Shown in pieces: positions 24,843 through 33,220 of a stretch of DNA of 64,000 nucleotides. Location: positions 4,114 through 68,113 of the forward strand of contig JBMYRH010000029.1 in the NCBI GenBank assembly GCA_049602155.1. The letters are read 5' to 3'. A program made the translations under genes and the position numbers. A model generated the notes under the pieces. That model saw only the letters and a list, made by a program, of their open reading frames with translations, was not told where the DNA came from and searched no databases. Source of the stretch: JBMYRH01 sp049602155. Its GTDB lineage: Bacteria > Myxococcota_A > UBA9042 > PHBI01 > JBMYRH01. The number at the start of each line of letters is the position of its first letter. Within the stretch, counting starts at the first letter, position 1.

Positions 24843-26036
24843 TTAAGGAGCGCTGTCCTTCACGGGGCGGGTCACGGCCAATTTCACCTCGAAGGGCTCC
24901 ACGAGGCCAACCCTGAGGTGAAAGCTCTCGAGGCTGGCGAGGAGCGGCGCGGTGATCTCCATGCCGGCCGCGACGAGCCTCCGTCCGTTCTTGTCGTGGA
25001 TGGCAGAGCGGGTCACAGCGCCGGGTTGGAGCTCCTTAAAGCTCACGAGCGTCTCTAGGGTCTCTAAGGTGGCGTAGAGGGAGGTCGCGACAGCGAGCAG
25101 CGCGGGGTCGTGATGGCCGGGGAGCTCGGAGCAGTAGTTGACTGCAGCGCGTCGCGTGAGGCCGCCGTCTTCGAAGTCGATGATGTCGCGGACGAGGCGT
25201 ATGATGCGAGACCCAAGGGGGATCTCCTCACCCGCGATGGGGAGGTTGGGCACCCCGGTGCCGTCGAACCGCTTGTCCTGCCAAGCGACGATCTCACCGA
25301 TGCGTTCAAACTCGGGGATGTGCTCGATGAGTGATGCGCTCACCTCCGGGATCGTCTCCAGCAGCTTTCGATCTGCGGGGACCAAGCGACTGGGTTGATT
25401 CGAAGCCGTCCTGACCTCCTCGGGCAGCACAACGCGGCCGAGCTGGCAGAGGATCGCGGCCACCTCGAGCTCCCAGATGGGGTCGTAGTTCACTTCCCGA
25501 CCGAGCTCTTGGACCATCTTCTCGATGCGTTTGGCGCGACCGAAAGACTCGGGATCCACCATGGAGAGCACATCGCGCATCACGGAGATGGAGCCCTTCA
25601 GTGTGGCGTTGTGCAGATCGCGCTCTTCGAGGCGCCGTCGGTGGCGGTCCGCCCGCAAGGTCGCTTGGACGCGTGTACGAAGTTCGAGCCCATCGATGGG
25701 CTTTGAGAGGAAGTCATCAGCCCCCGCTTCAAGCCCCTCGAGCCGTGACTCTCGGTCTTGGAGCGCGGTGATCATCACGACAGGGAGGTCGCGGGTGTCC
25801 GGGTGCTCTCGCAGCGCCGCGCAGACCTCGAAGCCGTTCATGCCGGGCATGAGCACATCTAAGAGGACCATCGCGGGCTCTTCGCTTTTCGCCAGCTTTA
25901 GCGCTTGTGGACCCGAGGTGGCGATACAGAGTCGGTGACCTAAGGGCGCCAAGAGTGCCTTGAGCGCCGCCAGAGCGCCCTCGTCATCGTCGACGATCAG
26001 GATGGTTTGCTTGGGAGAGCGTGGGATAAAGGCCAT
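24843..26036 (-). CDS. Response regulator with a degenerate HD-GYP output domain (397 aa)
   Basis: Residues 11-130 are a CheY-like receiver with acidic pocket D16/D17, phospho-acceptor D60 (VLLDVLMPGMNG), T90 and K112. After a coiled linker, residues 145-340 follow the HD-GYP pattern but lack the catalytic signature. The HD position reads ILCQLGRVVLP (Cys197-Gln198), and the GYP position reads FDGTGVP. Cyclic-di-GMP hydrolysis is therefore unlikely; the domain may bind a ligand or a partner. A last 60 residues resemble the C-terminal cap of RpfG-like regulators. The ATG at 26036 is internal to a longer frame. The cyclase fusion lies 192 bp downstream on the same strand, and no histidine kinase is nearby. 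Confidence 0.87.
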   Translation of the reverse strand: MAFIPRSPKQTILIVDDDEGALAALKALLAPLGHRLCIATSGPQALKLAKSEEPAMVLLDVLMPGMNGFEVCAALREHPDTRDLPVVMITALQDRESRLEGLEAGADDFLSKPIDGLELRTRVQATLRADRHRRRLEERDLHNATLKGSISVMRDVLSMVDPESFGRAKRIEKMVQELGREVNYDPIWELEVAAILCQLGRVVLPEEVRTASNQPSRLVPADRKLLETIPEVSASLIEHIPEFERIGEIVAWQDKRFDGTGVPNLPIAGEEIPLGSRIIRLVRDIIDFEDGGLTRRAAVNYCSELPGHHDPALLAVATSLYATLETLETLVSFKELQPGAVTRSAIHDKNGRRLVAAGMEITAPLLASLESFHLRVGLVEPFEVKLAVTRPVKDSAP

Positions 26037-26292
26037 AGGGCAGCCTAGCACGTTGGGGCCGCGACTGTGGGGGGAAGAGGTGCGGCTAGGGGGCGACGGG
26101 ATGAACGCTGTGCTGCGGCATCTTCTGAACAAAAGTCACAGAGAGGGCTTAAGTTTTTGAGGTCACTCGACGAAGCAGGGGAGGCGCGTCGAAGTCTCTG
26201 CGGTGCGCTTCGAAGGTTCTGTACCGCCAGTGTGTCTCTTGATTGTAGAGCACACGCCGGGATGTATCGCTTTGGCGATGAGGAGAGTGTGT

Positions 26293-26733
26293 ATGAGGTT
26301 TCTTGGTTTGATTGTGGCGCTCGGAACGCTCGCCTTGGCGATGAGCCTGTCATCAAGTCTGATGCACTATATCAACGGGCCGAGCGTGCTCCTCGTGTGC
26401 GCCGTAGGGCTTGGGACGGTGCTCTTTAGTCATGGGCCGAAGGGGCTCGGCTTGCTCTTGCGAGCGTTGGGCTCTGAGGTGACCCGTGATGAAGCAGAGG
26501 AGGCAGCATCGGTGGCCCTCTCAGCCACGAAGAGTTTTCACTGCGCAGGCATCATGGGCTTCTTGATCGGGAGCATCGCGATGCTCGCGAACTTGGACGA
26601 TCCCGCGGCCATCGGCCCGGCGGTGGCCGTCGCGCTGCTCACGGTCTTATACGGCTTTGGGGCATCGACGCTCTTGTGGATGCCGACCGAGCGGCGCATG
26701 CGCGCACTCGTCGCTCACGGCGCGATTGGCTAG
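26293..26733 (+). CDS. Miniature MotA-like four-TM protein lacking the cytoplasmic loop (146 aa)
   Basis: Four hydrophobic segments lie at about 3-24, 30-47, 84-101 and 105-128. The first pair resembles MotA TM1-TM2 (NGPSVLLVCAVGLGTVLFSHGPKGLG), and the second strongly resembles TM3-TM4, including LIGSIAMLANLDDPAAIGPAVAVALLTVLYG with the conserved proline residues of the ion channel. MotA is normally about 255-295 residues with a 100-residue cytoplasmic loop between TM2 and TM3; here that loop is about 35 residues. AGGAG is 7 bases before the ATG at 26293. No MotB partner is adjacent. It could be a reduced stator-like or ExbB-like channel subunit, or a decayed one; the intact frame favours a function. 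Confidence 0.65.
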   Translation: MRFLGLIVALGTLALAMSLSSSLMHYINGPSVLLVCAVGLGTVLFSHGPKGLGLLLRALGSEVTRDEAEEAASVALSATKSFHCAGIMGFLIGSIAMLANLDDPAAIGPAVAVALLTVLYGFGASTLLWMPTERRMRALVAHGAIG

Positions 26734-26776
26734 ATGGGCTTGGACATGGGGAGGGTAGGGCAGGCATGCTCTCTCC

Positions 26777-27202
26777 ATGTCTGACGATGAAAATGCACGC
26801 CTGTTGCGCACGATGAAGACCCTCGCGAAGAAGCGCGATGAGCCAAGCCGGAAGGCGGTGTACATGGCGCTCTTGAGTGCGACGCTCTACGTACCGACGG
26901 AAGCCGATCCGGACCAACCTGACGAGACCCGCTTTTCACAAGACGAGCCCCTCCATGGGCGGTCTGTGTACGTGGCCTTCACGTCGCTCTCCGATTTAAA
27001 ACGCTGGCAACCCGAGGGCACGTCTCACACGACGATGCAGGGGCGCGAGCTCTTCCCGATCTTGGCGCAGAGCGAGCTGGGGTCGTGCCTCATCAACCCC
27101 CTAGGTGACATCCGGGGCGAGCTCTACCAGCACGAGGTCGAGATGCTCTCGGACGCAGTGGACAAGCTGAAGGCGTGGCGCGCGGGCAGCGCGATGAACT
27201 AA
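26777..27202 (+). CDS. SseB-family domain protein (141 aa)
   Basis: An SseB N-terminal-like domain fills the protein: KAVYMALLSATLYVPTEAD, SVYVAFTSLSDLKRWQPEG, ELFPILAQSELGSCLINPLGDIRGELYQHEVEML. In the family this domain occurs in enhanced-serine-sensitivity SseB proteins and in many small proteins of unknown role, including ones linked to secretion systems. No signal peptide is present. It lies 43 bp after the mini-MotA gene on the same strand, so the two may be cotranscribed, and it is convergent with nqrM. Confidence 0.82.
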   Translation: MSDDENARLLRTMKTLAKKRDEPSRKAVYMALLSATLYVPTEADPDQPDETRFSQDEPLHGRSVYVAFTSLSDLKRWQPEGTSHTTMQGRELFPILAQSELGSCLINPLGDIRGELYQHEVEMLSDAVDKLKAWRAGSAMN

Positions 27203-27210
27203 GGCAGCCG

Positions 27211-27453
27211 CTAGTTGACGTGAGGGCAGCTGTCGTAGCTCGCGCAGGGCTTGCTTGGATCAGGGAGGCATCGAGGTTCACCTGGGCCCGGCACGAGGTC
27301 GCATTCCCGCGGGAGATCTGCGTCGTCACAGGCACAGTTGCCGACGCCCCCACAGGAGCCTTGCAGCTCACGGCCCCCGATGAGCACACCGAGGCTCATA
27401 ATGAACATCAAGAGCGCAATCATCGCGATGGTCAGCAGCAGTGTCGGTGTCAT
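27211..27453 (-). CDS. nqrM: NqrM-like Na+-NQR maturation protein (80 aa)
   Basis: One N-terminal membrane helix (LLLTIAMIALLMFIMSLGVL) is followed by IGGRELQGSCGG, the hallmark of NqrM (DUF539), and then a Cys-rich tail with Cys34, 40, 42, 51, 62, 70 and 76. NqrM is required to insert the iron centre held between NqrD and NqrE. The tail here is longer and richer in Cys than the four-Cys form I know from Vibrio. Its place at the end of nqrABCDEF-apbE supports the assignment. The gap to apbE is 50 bp. Confidence 0.82.
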   Translation of the reverse strand: MTPTLLLTIAMIALLMFIMSLGVLIGGRELQGSCGGVGNCACDDADLPRECDLVPGPGEPRCLPDPSKPCASYDSCPHVN

Positions 27454-27503
27454 GGGGTCCGCCCTGGGTCTCTCCGAGCTTTAGCATACTCGGCTTAGAG
27501 GTC

Positions 27504-28583
27504 CTATCTTGCGTTGGTTTTCGCGGAGGTCAGTTGGTTGAAGGCGCGCGTCGTCACGCGAGTCGGGGGGGCGCCCTCGGTCCCAGGTGCGAGGAAGAGG
27601 GCGGCGATGCCATCGCGCTCGGCGACCTCGAGCCCCTCTTTGGCCCCGAGCACATAGAGCGCAGTCGCGTAGGCGTCTGCGGTCATGCATGAGGGGTGAA
27701 GGACGCTGACAGAGCCGAGCCCGTGGCTGACAGGGTCGCCGGTCCTCGCGTCCAGGATGTGTGTGACGGCCTTGCCGTCCACCAGGCGAACGTTGCGATA
27801 GTTGCCAGAGGTCGCGATGGACACGTCGTGAAGCGGGAGGCTCTCCGAGACATCTTGAGCGCCGCCGTCCGGGCGCTCAATACCGACCGACCAAGGGGCG
27901 CCTTTTGCGTTGTGGCCGCGGGCGCGCACTTCACCACCGATCTCGACGAGGTAGTCGCTGTAGCCCAGGGCTTCTATGGCCACACCGATGATGTCGACCG
28001 CGTACCCCTTTGCGATGGCGGAGAGGTCGATGTAGAGCCCTGGTTGGGCGCGCTTAAGCGTCTTCGCGCCCTCATCGAGCGTGAGCTTGTCCGTGCCTAT
28101 CTTGGCACGAGCGGCGGTCAAGGCAGCGTCGCTGGGTGGGGTGACCACCTCTGGACCAAAGCCCCATGCGTTGACCAGCGGACCGATGGTGACGTCAAAG
28201 GCGCCACCCGAGAGCCCGTAGATCCGTACAGCCTCTTTGAGCACGGCGGCGAGGTCATCAGACAGAGCGGCCGGGCCCAGGGCCTCACTTCGGTTCAGCT
28301 TCGAGAGCTCGGAGTCCTCGTGATACGTGGACAGGTGGGTGTTGACGCGCTCGATCTGTGCTGAGATCGCGCGGTCTACTGCCTCTTTGGGCGTGGGGGC
28401 CTCCTCGACGAGGACCTGCACGCTGTAGCTCGTCCCAAAGGCCTCACCGACGAAGTCCCACTTGGGGATCTCGGGCGCAGGGCGCCTCACCCACAGAGCG
28501 ATGAAGAGCGCCAAGACGAAGAGCCCAGGCACGATGAAGCGCCTGAGCTGGACCTCTTCGTCTAGTGACGGGCCTGCCGCCAT
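27504..28583 (-). CDS. apbE: FAD:protein FMN transferase ApbE (359 aa)
   Basis: This is an ApbE family protein with an N-terminal membrane anchor (IVPGLFVLALFIALWV). Domain motifs include AFGTSYSVQVLV, STYHEDSELSKLNRSE, GAFDVTIGPLVNAWGFGP, YIDLSAIAKGYAVDIIG, YLVEIGGEVRARG, VSIATSGNYRN and HILDARTGDPVSHGLGSVSVLHPSCMTADAYATALYVLG with the Mg-binding Asp near the end. It transfers FMN from FAD to the Thr of SGAT motifs in NqrB and NqrC, both of which carry that motif here. It starts 3 bp after the nqrF stop, so it belongs to the nqr operon. Confidence 0.95.
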   Translation of the reverse strand: MAAGPSLDEEVQLRRFIVPGLFVLALFIALWVRRPAPEIPKWDFVGEAFGTSYSVQVLVEEAPTPKEAVDRAISAQIERVNTHLSTYHEDSELSKLNRSEALGPAALSDDLAAVLKEAVRIYGLSGGAFDVTIGPLVNAWGFGPEVVTPPSDAALTAARAKIGTDKLTLDEGAKTLKRAQPGLYIDLSAIAKGYAVDIIGVAIEALGYSDYLVEIGGEVRARGHNAKGAPWSVGIERPDGGAQDVSESLPLHDVSIATSGNYRNVRLVDGKAVTHILDARTGDPVSHGLGSVSVLHPSCMTADAYATALYVLGAKEGLEVAERDGIAALFLAPGTEGAPPTRVTTRAFNQLTSAKTNAR

Positions 28584-28586
28584 CGA

Positions 28587-29870
28587 TCAACCACCGAAGT
28601 CGTCGAGGGCGATATTCTCTGGCTCGACGCCGAGGTCCTCGAGCATCTTGATGACGGCGGTGTTCATCATCGGAGGACCACAGAGATAGAACTCGCAGTC
28701 CTCAGGGGACGGGTGATTGCTCAAGTAGTTGTCGAGCAAGACCTGATGGATGAACCCGGTGTAGCCGTGCTTTGCACCAAGCGACTTTCTGAAGGGCGAC
28801 TCGGGATCGTCCCAGTTCTCGTCTTCGACGGGGTCGCTCAAGGCCAAGTGCCATTCGAAGTTGTCGAACTCAGCCTGGATCTTGTCGAAGTGCTCGACAT
28901 AGAAGGCCTCGCGATAGCTACGAGCGCCATACCAGAAGCTCACCTTTCGGTCGGTCTTGATGCGACGAAACTGGTCAAAGATGTGCGAGCGCATGGGAGC
29001 CATGCCTGCACCACCGCCGATGAAGACCATCTCGTTCTTGGTGTCCTTTGCGAAGAACTCGCCGAAGGGACCGGAGATGGTCACGTCGTCACCTGGTTTC
29101 AGATTGAAGATGAAGGACGACATGATGCCGGGAGGCACATTGGCCCATGCGTTCGCGGCGCGGTCCCACGGGGGGCTCGCGATGCGCACGTTGAGCATGA
29201 TGATGCCGGCCTCTTCTGGGTAGTTGGCCATGGAGTAGGCCCGGACCACGGTCTCCTTCACCTCAGAGACAAAGCCCCACATGCTGAACTTGTCCCAATC
29301 GCCGCGATACTCGTCCTCGATGTCGAAGTCGGCGTACTTGGCGACGTGCGGTGGACACTCGATCTGGATGTATCCACCCGCACGGAAGGGAACCGCTTCA
29401 CCGGCTGGGAGCTCAAGGACGAGCTCCTTGATGAAGGTCGCTACGTTGTGGTTCGAGCGCGTCTTGCATGCCCACTTGCGGACGCTGAAGATCTCGGGCT
29501 CGACCTCGATGTGCATGTCGCTCTTGACCTTAACTTGGCAAGAGAGGCGGCAGCCTTCTCGTGCTTCGCCACGGCTGATGTGGCCGACCTCGGTCGGGAG
29601 CATCGAGCCACCGCCAGAGTGGACGTGGACCTTACAGACACCGCAGGTGCCGCCACCGCCGCAAGCGGAAGGGATGAAGATCTTCTGAGCAGAGAGCGCG
29701 TTGAGGAGTGTGTCGCCCGCCGGGACGACGACGGGGTTACCCTCGTCACCGTTGATCACGAGCTTCACGTCCGCGGTGTTCACGAGCCGTGAGCGGGCGA
29801 CCATCAATGCGGTCACGATCGCCAAGATGACGAAGAGGAACGCGGCGACTCCAAGTCCTGCTGTAAGCAT
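28587..29870 (-). CDS. nqrF: Na+-translocating NADH:quinone reductase subunit F (427 aa)
   Basis: The NADH-oxidising entry subunit. A single N-terminal helix anchors it. A 2Fe-2S domain follows with C70-x5-C76-x2-C79 and C111, and then a ferredoxin-reductase FAD domain (VVRAYSMANYPEE) and NADH domain (EMVFIGGGAGMAPMRSHIFDQ, FYLCGPPMMNTAVIKMLEDLG). Length and all cofactor motifs match characterised NqrF. It lies 10 bp after nqrE and just before apbE. Confidence 0.97.
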   Translation of the reverse strand: MLTAGLGVAAFLFVILAIVTALMVARSRLVNTADVKLVINGDEGNPVVVPAGDTLLNALSAQKIFIPSACGGGGTCGVCKVHVHSGGGSMLPTEVGHISRGEAREGCRLSCQVKVKSDMHIEVEPEIFSVRKWACKTRSNHNVATFIKELVLELPAGEAVPFRAGGYIQIECPPHVAKYADFDIEDEYRGDWDKFSMWGFVSEVKETVVRAYSMANYPEEAGIIMLNVRIASPPWDRAANAWANVPPGIMSSFIFNLKPGDDVTISGPFGEFFAKDTKNEMVFIGGGAGMAPMRSHIFDQFRRIKTDRKVSFWYGARSYREAFYVEHFDKIQAEFDNFEWHLALSDPVEDENWDDPESPFRKSLGAKHGYTGFIHQVLLDNYLSNHPSPEDCEFYLCGPPMMNTAVIKMLEDLGVEPENIALDDFGG

Positions 29871-29880
29871 GTCGTCCTCC

Positions 29881-30495
29881 TTAGAGCTGGATACCGGCGA
29901 AGGACATGAAGCCGATAGCCATCAAGCCCGTCACGATGAATGTGATGCCGAGGCCACGGAGGCCCTCGGGAACGTTGCTGTAGCGCATCTTCTCTCGGAT
30001 GGCGGCCAGCGCGATGATCGCCAGCATAAAGCCGAGGCCTGAGCCGACGCCGAAGACGGTGCTCTCCACCAAGTTGTAGTCGCGCTCGACCATAAACAGG
30101 GCCGAGCCGAGGATGGCGCAGTTCACAGCGATGAGCGGCAAGAACACACCGAGCGCTGAGTAGAGCGCCGGGGCGAACTTATCGATGGCCATCTCTACAA
30201 CCTGCACCGTGGCGGCGATGAGGCCGATGAAGGAGAGGAAGTTGAGGAACGACAGGTCGACCGTCGCGAAGTCCGGCGAGAGCCACGTCAACGCACCCTC
30301 TTTGAGGATGTAGGTGTACACGAGGTTGCTCAGCGGGGTGCAGAGGCCGACCACGAAGACGACGGCGGCGCCGAGGCCGATGGCGGTCTCTACCTTCTTG
30401 CTGACGGCGAGGAACGAGCACATCCCCAGGAAGAAGGCGAGGGCCATGTTCTCTACGAAGATTGCCTTTACGGCGAGGCTAATGAGATCTTCCAT
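29881..30495 (-). CDS. nqrE: Na+-NQR subunit E (204 aa)
   Basis: A six-TM membrane subunit with the NqrE pattern: LISLAVKAIFVENMALAFFLGMCSFLAVSKK and VFLPLIAVNCAILGSALFMVERDY. With NqrD it forms inverted half-channels around an iron centre bound by conserved cysteines; CSF (MCSFLAV) and NCAILG carry them. The gap to nqrD is 4 bp, which supports cotranscription. Confidence 0.96.
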   Translation of the reverse strand: MEDLISLAVKAIFVENMALAFFLGMCSFLAVSKKVETAIGLGAAVVFVVGLCTPLSNLVYTYILKEGALTWLSPDFATVDLSFLNFLSFIGLIAATVQVVEMAIDKFAPALYSALGVFLPLIAVNCAILGSALFMVERDYNLVESTVFGVGSGLGFMLAIIALAAIREKMRYSNVPEGLRGLGITFIVTGLMAIGFMSFAGIQL

Positions 30496-30499
30496 CTGC

Positions 30500-31123
30500 T
30501 CAGTCCTCCGTCACTTGCTCGGGCTTCCACGTTCGGACCGCCCAGATGAACACACCGATGAGGAAGAAGGCCGCTGGGGAGAGCACCAGCATGCCGTTGG
30601 GCTGGTACCAGCCGCCTTCGCTGACGAGGGGCAAGACCTGCGCGCCGAAGAGCGAACCGGAGCCGAAGAGCTCTCGGAAGAACCCGACGAAGAAGAGCAC
30701 CAGGCCGTAGCCTAAGCCGTTGCCAATGCCGTCGACGAAGCTCGCCATCGGTCCGTTCTGCATGGCGAAGGCCTCGGCGCGGCCCATCACAATGCAGTTG
30801 GTGATGATGAGGCCGACGAAGACGGAGAGCTGTTTACTCGTCTCAAAGAGGAAGGCCTTGAGGATCTGGTCAGTGACGATCACCAAAGACGCGATGATCG
30901 TGAGCTGAACGATGATGCGAATGCTCGGCGGGATGTAGTTCCTCAGGATGCTCACCGAGAGGTTCGAGAGCGCCATCACCGCGACCACGGCGATGGCCAT
31001 CACGCTGGCGGTCTCCATCTTGGTGGTCACCGCCAGAGCCGAGCAGATGCCGAGCACCTGCAGGGCGATGGGGTTATTGTCGAAGAGCGGGTCGAGCAGG
31101 ACTCGCTTGGTACTTGTGCTCAT
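30500..31123 (-). CDS. nqrD: Na+-NQR subunit D (207 aa)
   Basis: A six-TM subunit homologous to NqrE and RnfE: LFDNNPIALQVLGICSALAVTTKMETA carries the first Cys, and SVFVGLIITNCIVMGRAEAFAMQNG the second. The C-terminus LSPAAFFLIGVFIWAVRTWKPE is typical. It pairs with NqrE. The nqrC stop lies 20 bp upstream. Confidence 0.96.
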   Translation of the reverse strand: MSTSTKRVLLDPLFDNNPIALQVLGICSALAVTTKMETASVMAIAVVAVMALSNLSVSILRNYIPPSIRIIVQLTIIASLVIVTDQILKAFLFETSKQLSVFVGLIITNCIVMGRAEAFAMQNGPMASFVDGIGNGLGYGLVLFFVGFFRELFGSGSLFGAQVLPLVSEGGWYQPNGMLVLSPAAFFLIGVFIWAVRTWKPEQVTED

Positions 31124-31143
31124 TCAGTTACTCCTTGCGACCC

Positions 31144-31965
31144 TCAAGAGGGCCGCACCGCCACGTTCTGGATGTAGGGGCCGAAGCCGTCGTCACCGAG
31201 CCAGAAGCGCAGCAGGTAGGTCACGCCGTTGGCCGTGATGGTCGCGCCCGAGAGCGAGTCGACGGCGTGCGGCTTGCCGTCCCCGCCCGTCTTCAAGACC
31301 GCGATCTTGACCTTCTTCCACTGCTTCGGGTCACTGCCAAGCTCGCCAAAGGCGAGCTTGCCAGGCCACTTGGCCTTCCACTTGGGGTTGTCGACCTCGC
31401 CGCCCAGCCCAGGGGTCTCCGCGTGCTGGTAGAAGGTCAGGCCCTTGATCTGGTTGCAGTCAGGGGCCATGGCCACGAAGCCATAGAGCGTCGACCAGAG
31501 CCCCTTGCCCTCCACGGGGAAGATGTACTGGTCGAGGCTGAAGCCGTTGCCGGTCTCGTCCATGTCCCCCTTTGAGACCTGATAGACAAGGGCCTTGTTG
31601 GGGATGCGAGCGACGCCGGCGAAGTTCTTCGGGGCCGCCTCGCTTTGAGCCGGGTCCTTCTTGGCCTTCTGTTGGTCGTAGCTGGCGACGGTCTTGGTCG
31701 CCCCCTCGTCCACCTTGCCTGTCTTCAGGTCGACGACGACCGCGCGGATGCGCTTCTTGAATCGGTCTTGAATCTCCTGAGGCGGGAGCTGCTCGCCGTC
31801 CTTCATCAGGCCGGCGACCGACAGGACCTTCTTCTGGCGGTCCAGGATCTTGTTGACCTCTTGCCTGTCCTTCAGCCCCACCGCGGAGCCCGACACGATG
31901 ATCGAGCAGACGAGGCAAATCACGGCGCAGAAGCCGAGGATGTAGGTGACGCTATTACGCTGCAT
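31144..31965 (-). CDS. nqrC: Na+-NQR subunit C (273 aa)
   Basis: One N-terminal helix (SVTYILGFCAVICLVCSIIVSG) precedes a periplasmic FMN-binding domain. Its flavinylation motif SGAT places the covalent FMN on Thr242 (VDSLSGATITANGVTYLL). YGFVAMAPDCNQIKGLTFYQHAETPGLGGEV is the family core. The start overlaps the nqrB stop by 11 bp, which implies translational coupling. Confidence 0.97.
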   Translation of the reverse strand: MQRNSVTYILGFCAVICLVCSIIVSGSAVGLKDRQEVNKILDRQKKVLSVAGLMKDGEQLPPQEIQDRFKKRIRAVVVDLKTGKVDEGATKTVASYDQQKAKKDPAQSEAAPKNFAGVARIPNKALVYQVSKGDMDETGNGFSLDQYIFPVEGKGLWSTLYGFVAMAPDCNQIKGLTFYQHAETPGLGGEVDNPKWKAKWPGKLAFGELGSDPKQWKKVKIAVLKTGGDGKPHAVDSLSGATITANGVTYLLRFWLGDDGFGPYIQNVAVRPS

Positions 31966-33220
31966 GGCGTGCCAACCTCCGCTTGATGTTCGCCTTCACG
32001 AACCAGTGGTCGATAAAGGGCGCGAACATATTCATAAAGAGAATCGCGAGCATCATGCCCTCTGGATAGGCGGGGTTAATCACCCGCACGAGGATCACCA
32101 TCACCCCGATGAAGAAGCCGTAAATGAGCTTGCCCGTTTCGGTGAAGGCTGATGAGACCGGGTCTGTCGCCATAAAGACCAGGCCAAAGGCCCAGCCGCC
32201 GAGCACGATATGCCAGTGGAAGGGCACGGCGAACATCTGGTTGGTGTCGGACTCGATGCCGTAGAGCATGCTCGCTGTCACGAAGGTGCCCGCGACGACG
32301 CCAGCCATGGTGCGCCACGAGCCCACCTTGGTCGCGACGAGGATGACCGCGCCGATGATGCAGGCGAGCGCAGATGTTTCCCCCATTGACCCTGGCACGA
32401 GCCCAATGAAGGCGTTCATCCACTCCTCGCCGAAGAGGGCCATTTGGTCTCCAGCCATCGCGGCTTTGTCTGTGGCAGCTTTGCCGAGCCAAGTGGCGCC
32501 GCTGACGACGTCGGGCAGCGTGCTGCTGGTCGCAGCGTTCGTGAAGTCGGCGGCGATCCATGGGGAGTCGCCCGAGATCTGCGCGGGGTACGCGAAGAAG
32601 AGGAAGGCGCGGCCGGTCAGCGCAGGGTTGAGGATGTTCATCCCGGTCCCTCCGAAGACCTCCTTGCCGATGAGGACGCCAAAAGCGATGCCCATCGCCA
32701 CCTGCCACAGGGGGATTGTCGGAGGGAGCGTGAGCGGGAAGAGGAACCCGGTGACGAGGAAGCCTTCGTTGACCTCATGGCCACGGACGATTGAGAACAC
32801 GACCTCGATCATCCCGCCTGTCGCGAAGCAGAAGATGAAGATTGGGAGGAAGTAGAGCGCTCCGTAGACCACGTTCGCGGCCAGACTAGCCGGGTCGTGG
32901 GCGAAGCCGAGCGTGTTGAAGATGCTCGTCTGCCAGGTGTCGAGCGCGACCACGCCGGCGCCGTTGGCGATGGCGAGGTTTGCTTGATACCCCGTGTTGT
33001 ACAGCGCCATGAAGACGCACGGGAGGAGCGCGATCACCACGGTGATCATCATGCGCTTCAGGTCCAGCCCATCGCGAACGTGGGTGGTCCCTTTCGTCAC
33101 GTGACCTGGCGTGAAGAGCAAGGTGTCGTGGGCTTCCCACAGCGGATAGAATTTCTCGAGCTTCCCACCCTTCTCAAAGAGCGGCTCGAGCTTATCGTGC
33201 TGTTTACGTATGAACTTCAT
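31955..33220 (-). CDS. nqrB: Na+-NQR subunit B (421 aa)
   Basis: The large membrane subunit with about ten helices, housing covalent FMN, riboflavin and the sodium path. The flavinylation site is SGAT with Thr243 (LPDVVSGATWLGKAA). EVNEGFLVTGFLFPLTLPPTIPLWQVAMGIAFGV and GGTGMNILNPALTGRAFLFFAYP are family blocks. The start directly follows the nqrA stop. Confidence 0.97.
   Translation of the reverse strand: MKFIRKQHDKLEPLFEKGGKLEKFYPLWEAHDTLLFTPGHVTKGTTHVRDGLDLKRMMITVVIALLPCVFMALYNTGYQANLAIANGAGVVALDTWQTSIFNTLGFAHDPASLAANVVYGALYFLPIFIFCFATGGMIEVVFSIVRGHEVNEGFLVTGFLFPLTLPPTIPLWQVAMGIAFGVLIGKEVFGGTGMNILNPALTGRAFLFFAYPAQISGDSPWIAADFTNAATSSTLPDVVSGATWLGKAATDKAAMAGDQMALFGEEWMNAFIGLVPGSMGETSALACIIGAVILVATKVGSWRTMAGVVAGTFVTASMLYGIESDTNQMFAVPFHWHIVLGGWAFGLVFMATDPVSSAFTETGKLIYGFFIGVMVILVRVINPAYPEGMMLAILFMNMFAPFIDHWFVKANIKRRLARHAA

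Noticed and set aside
28713..29792. A 359-residue plus-strand frame opposite nqrF
   Set aside because: It is antisense to a gene with complete cofactor motifs; the composition (His/Val/Asp-rich, no motif) is typical of a shadow frame.
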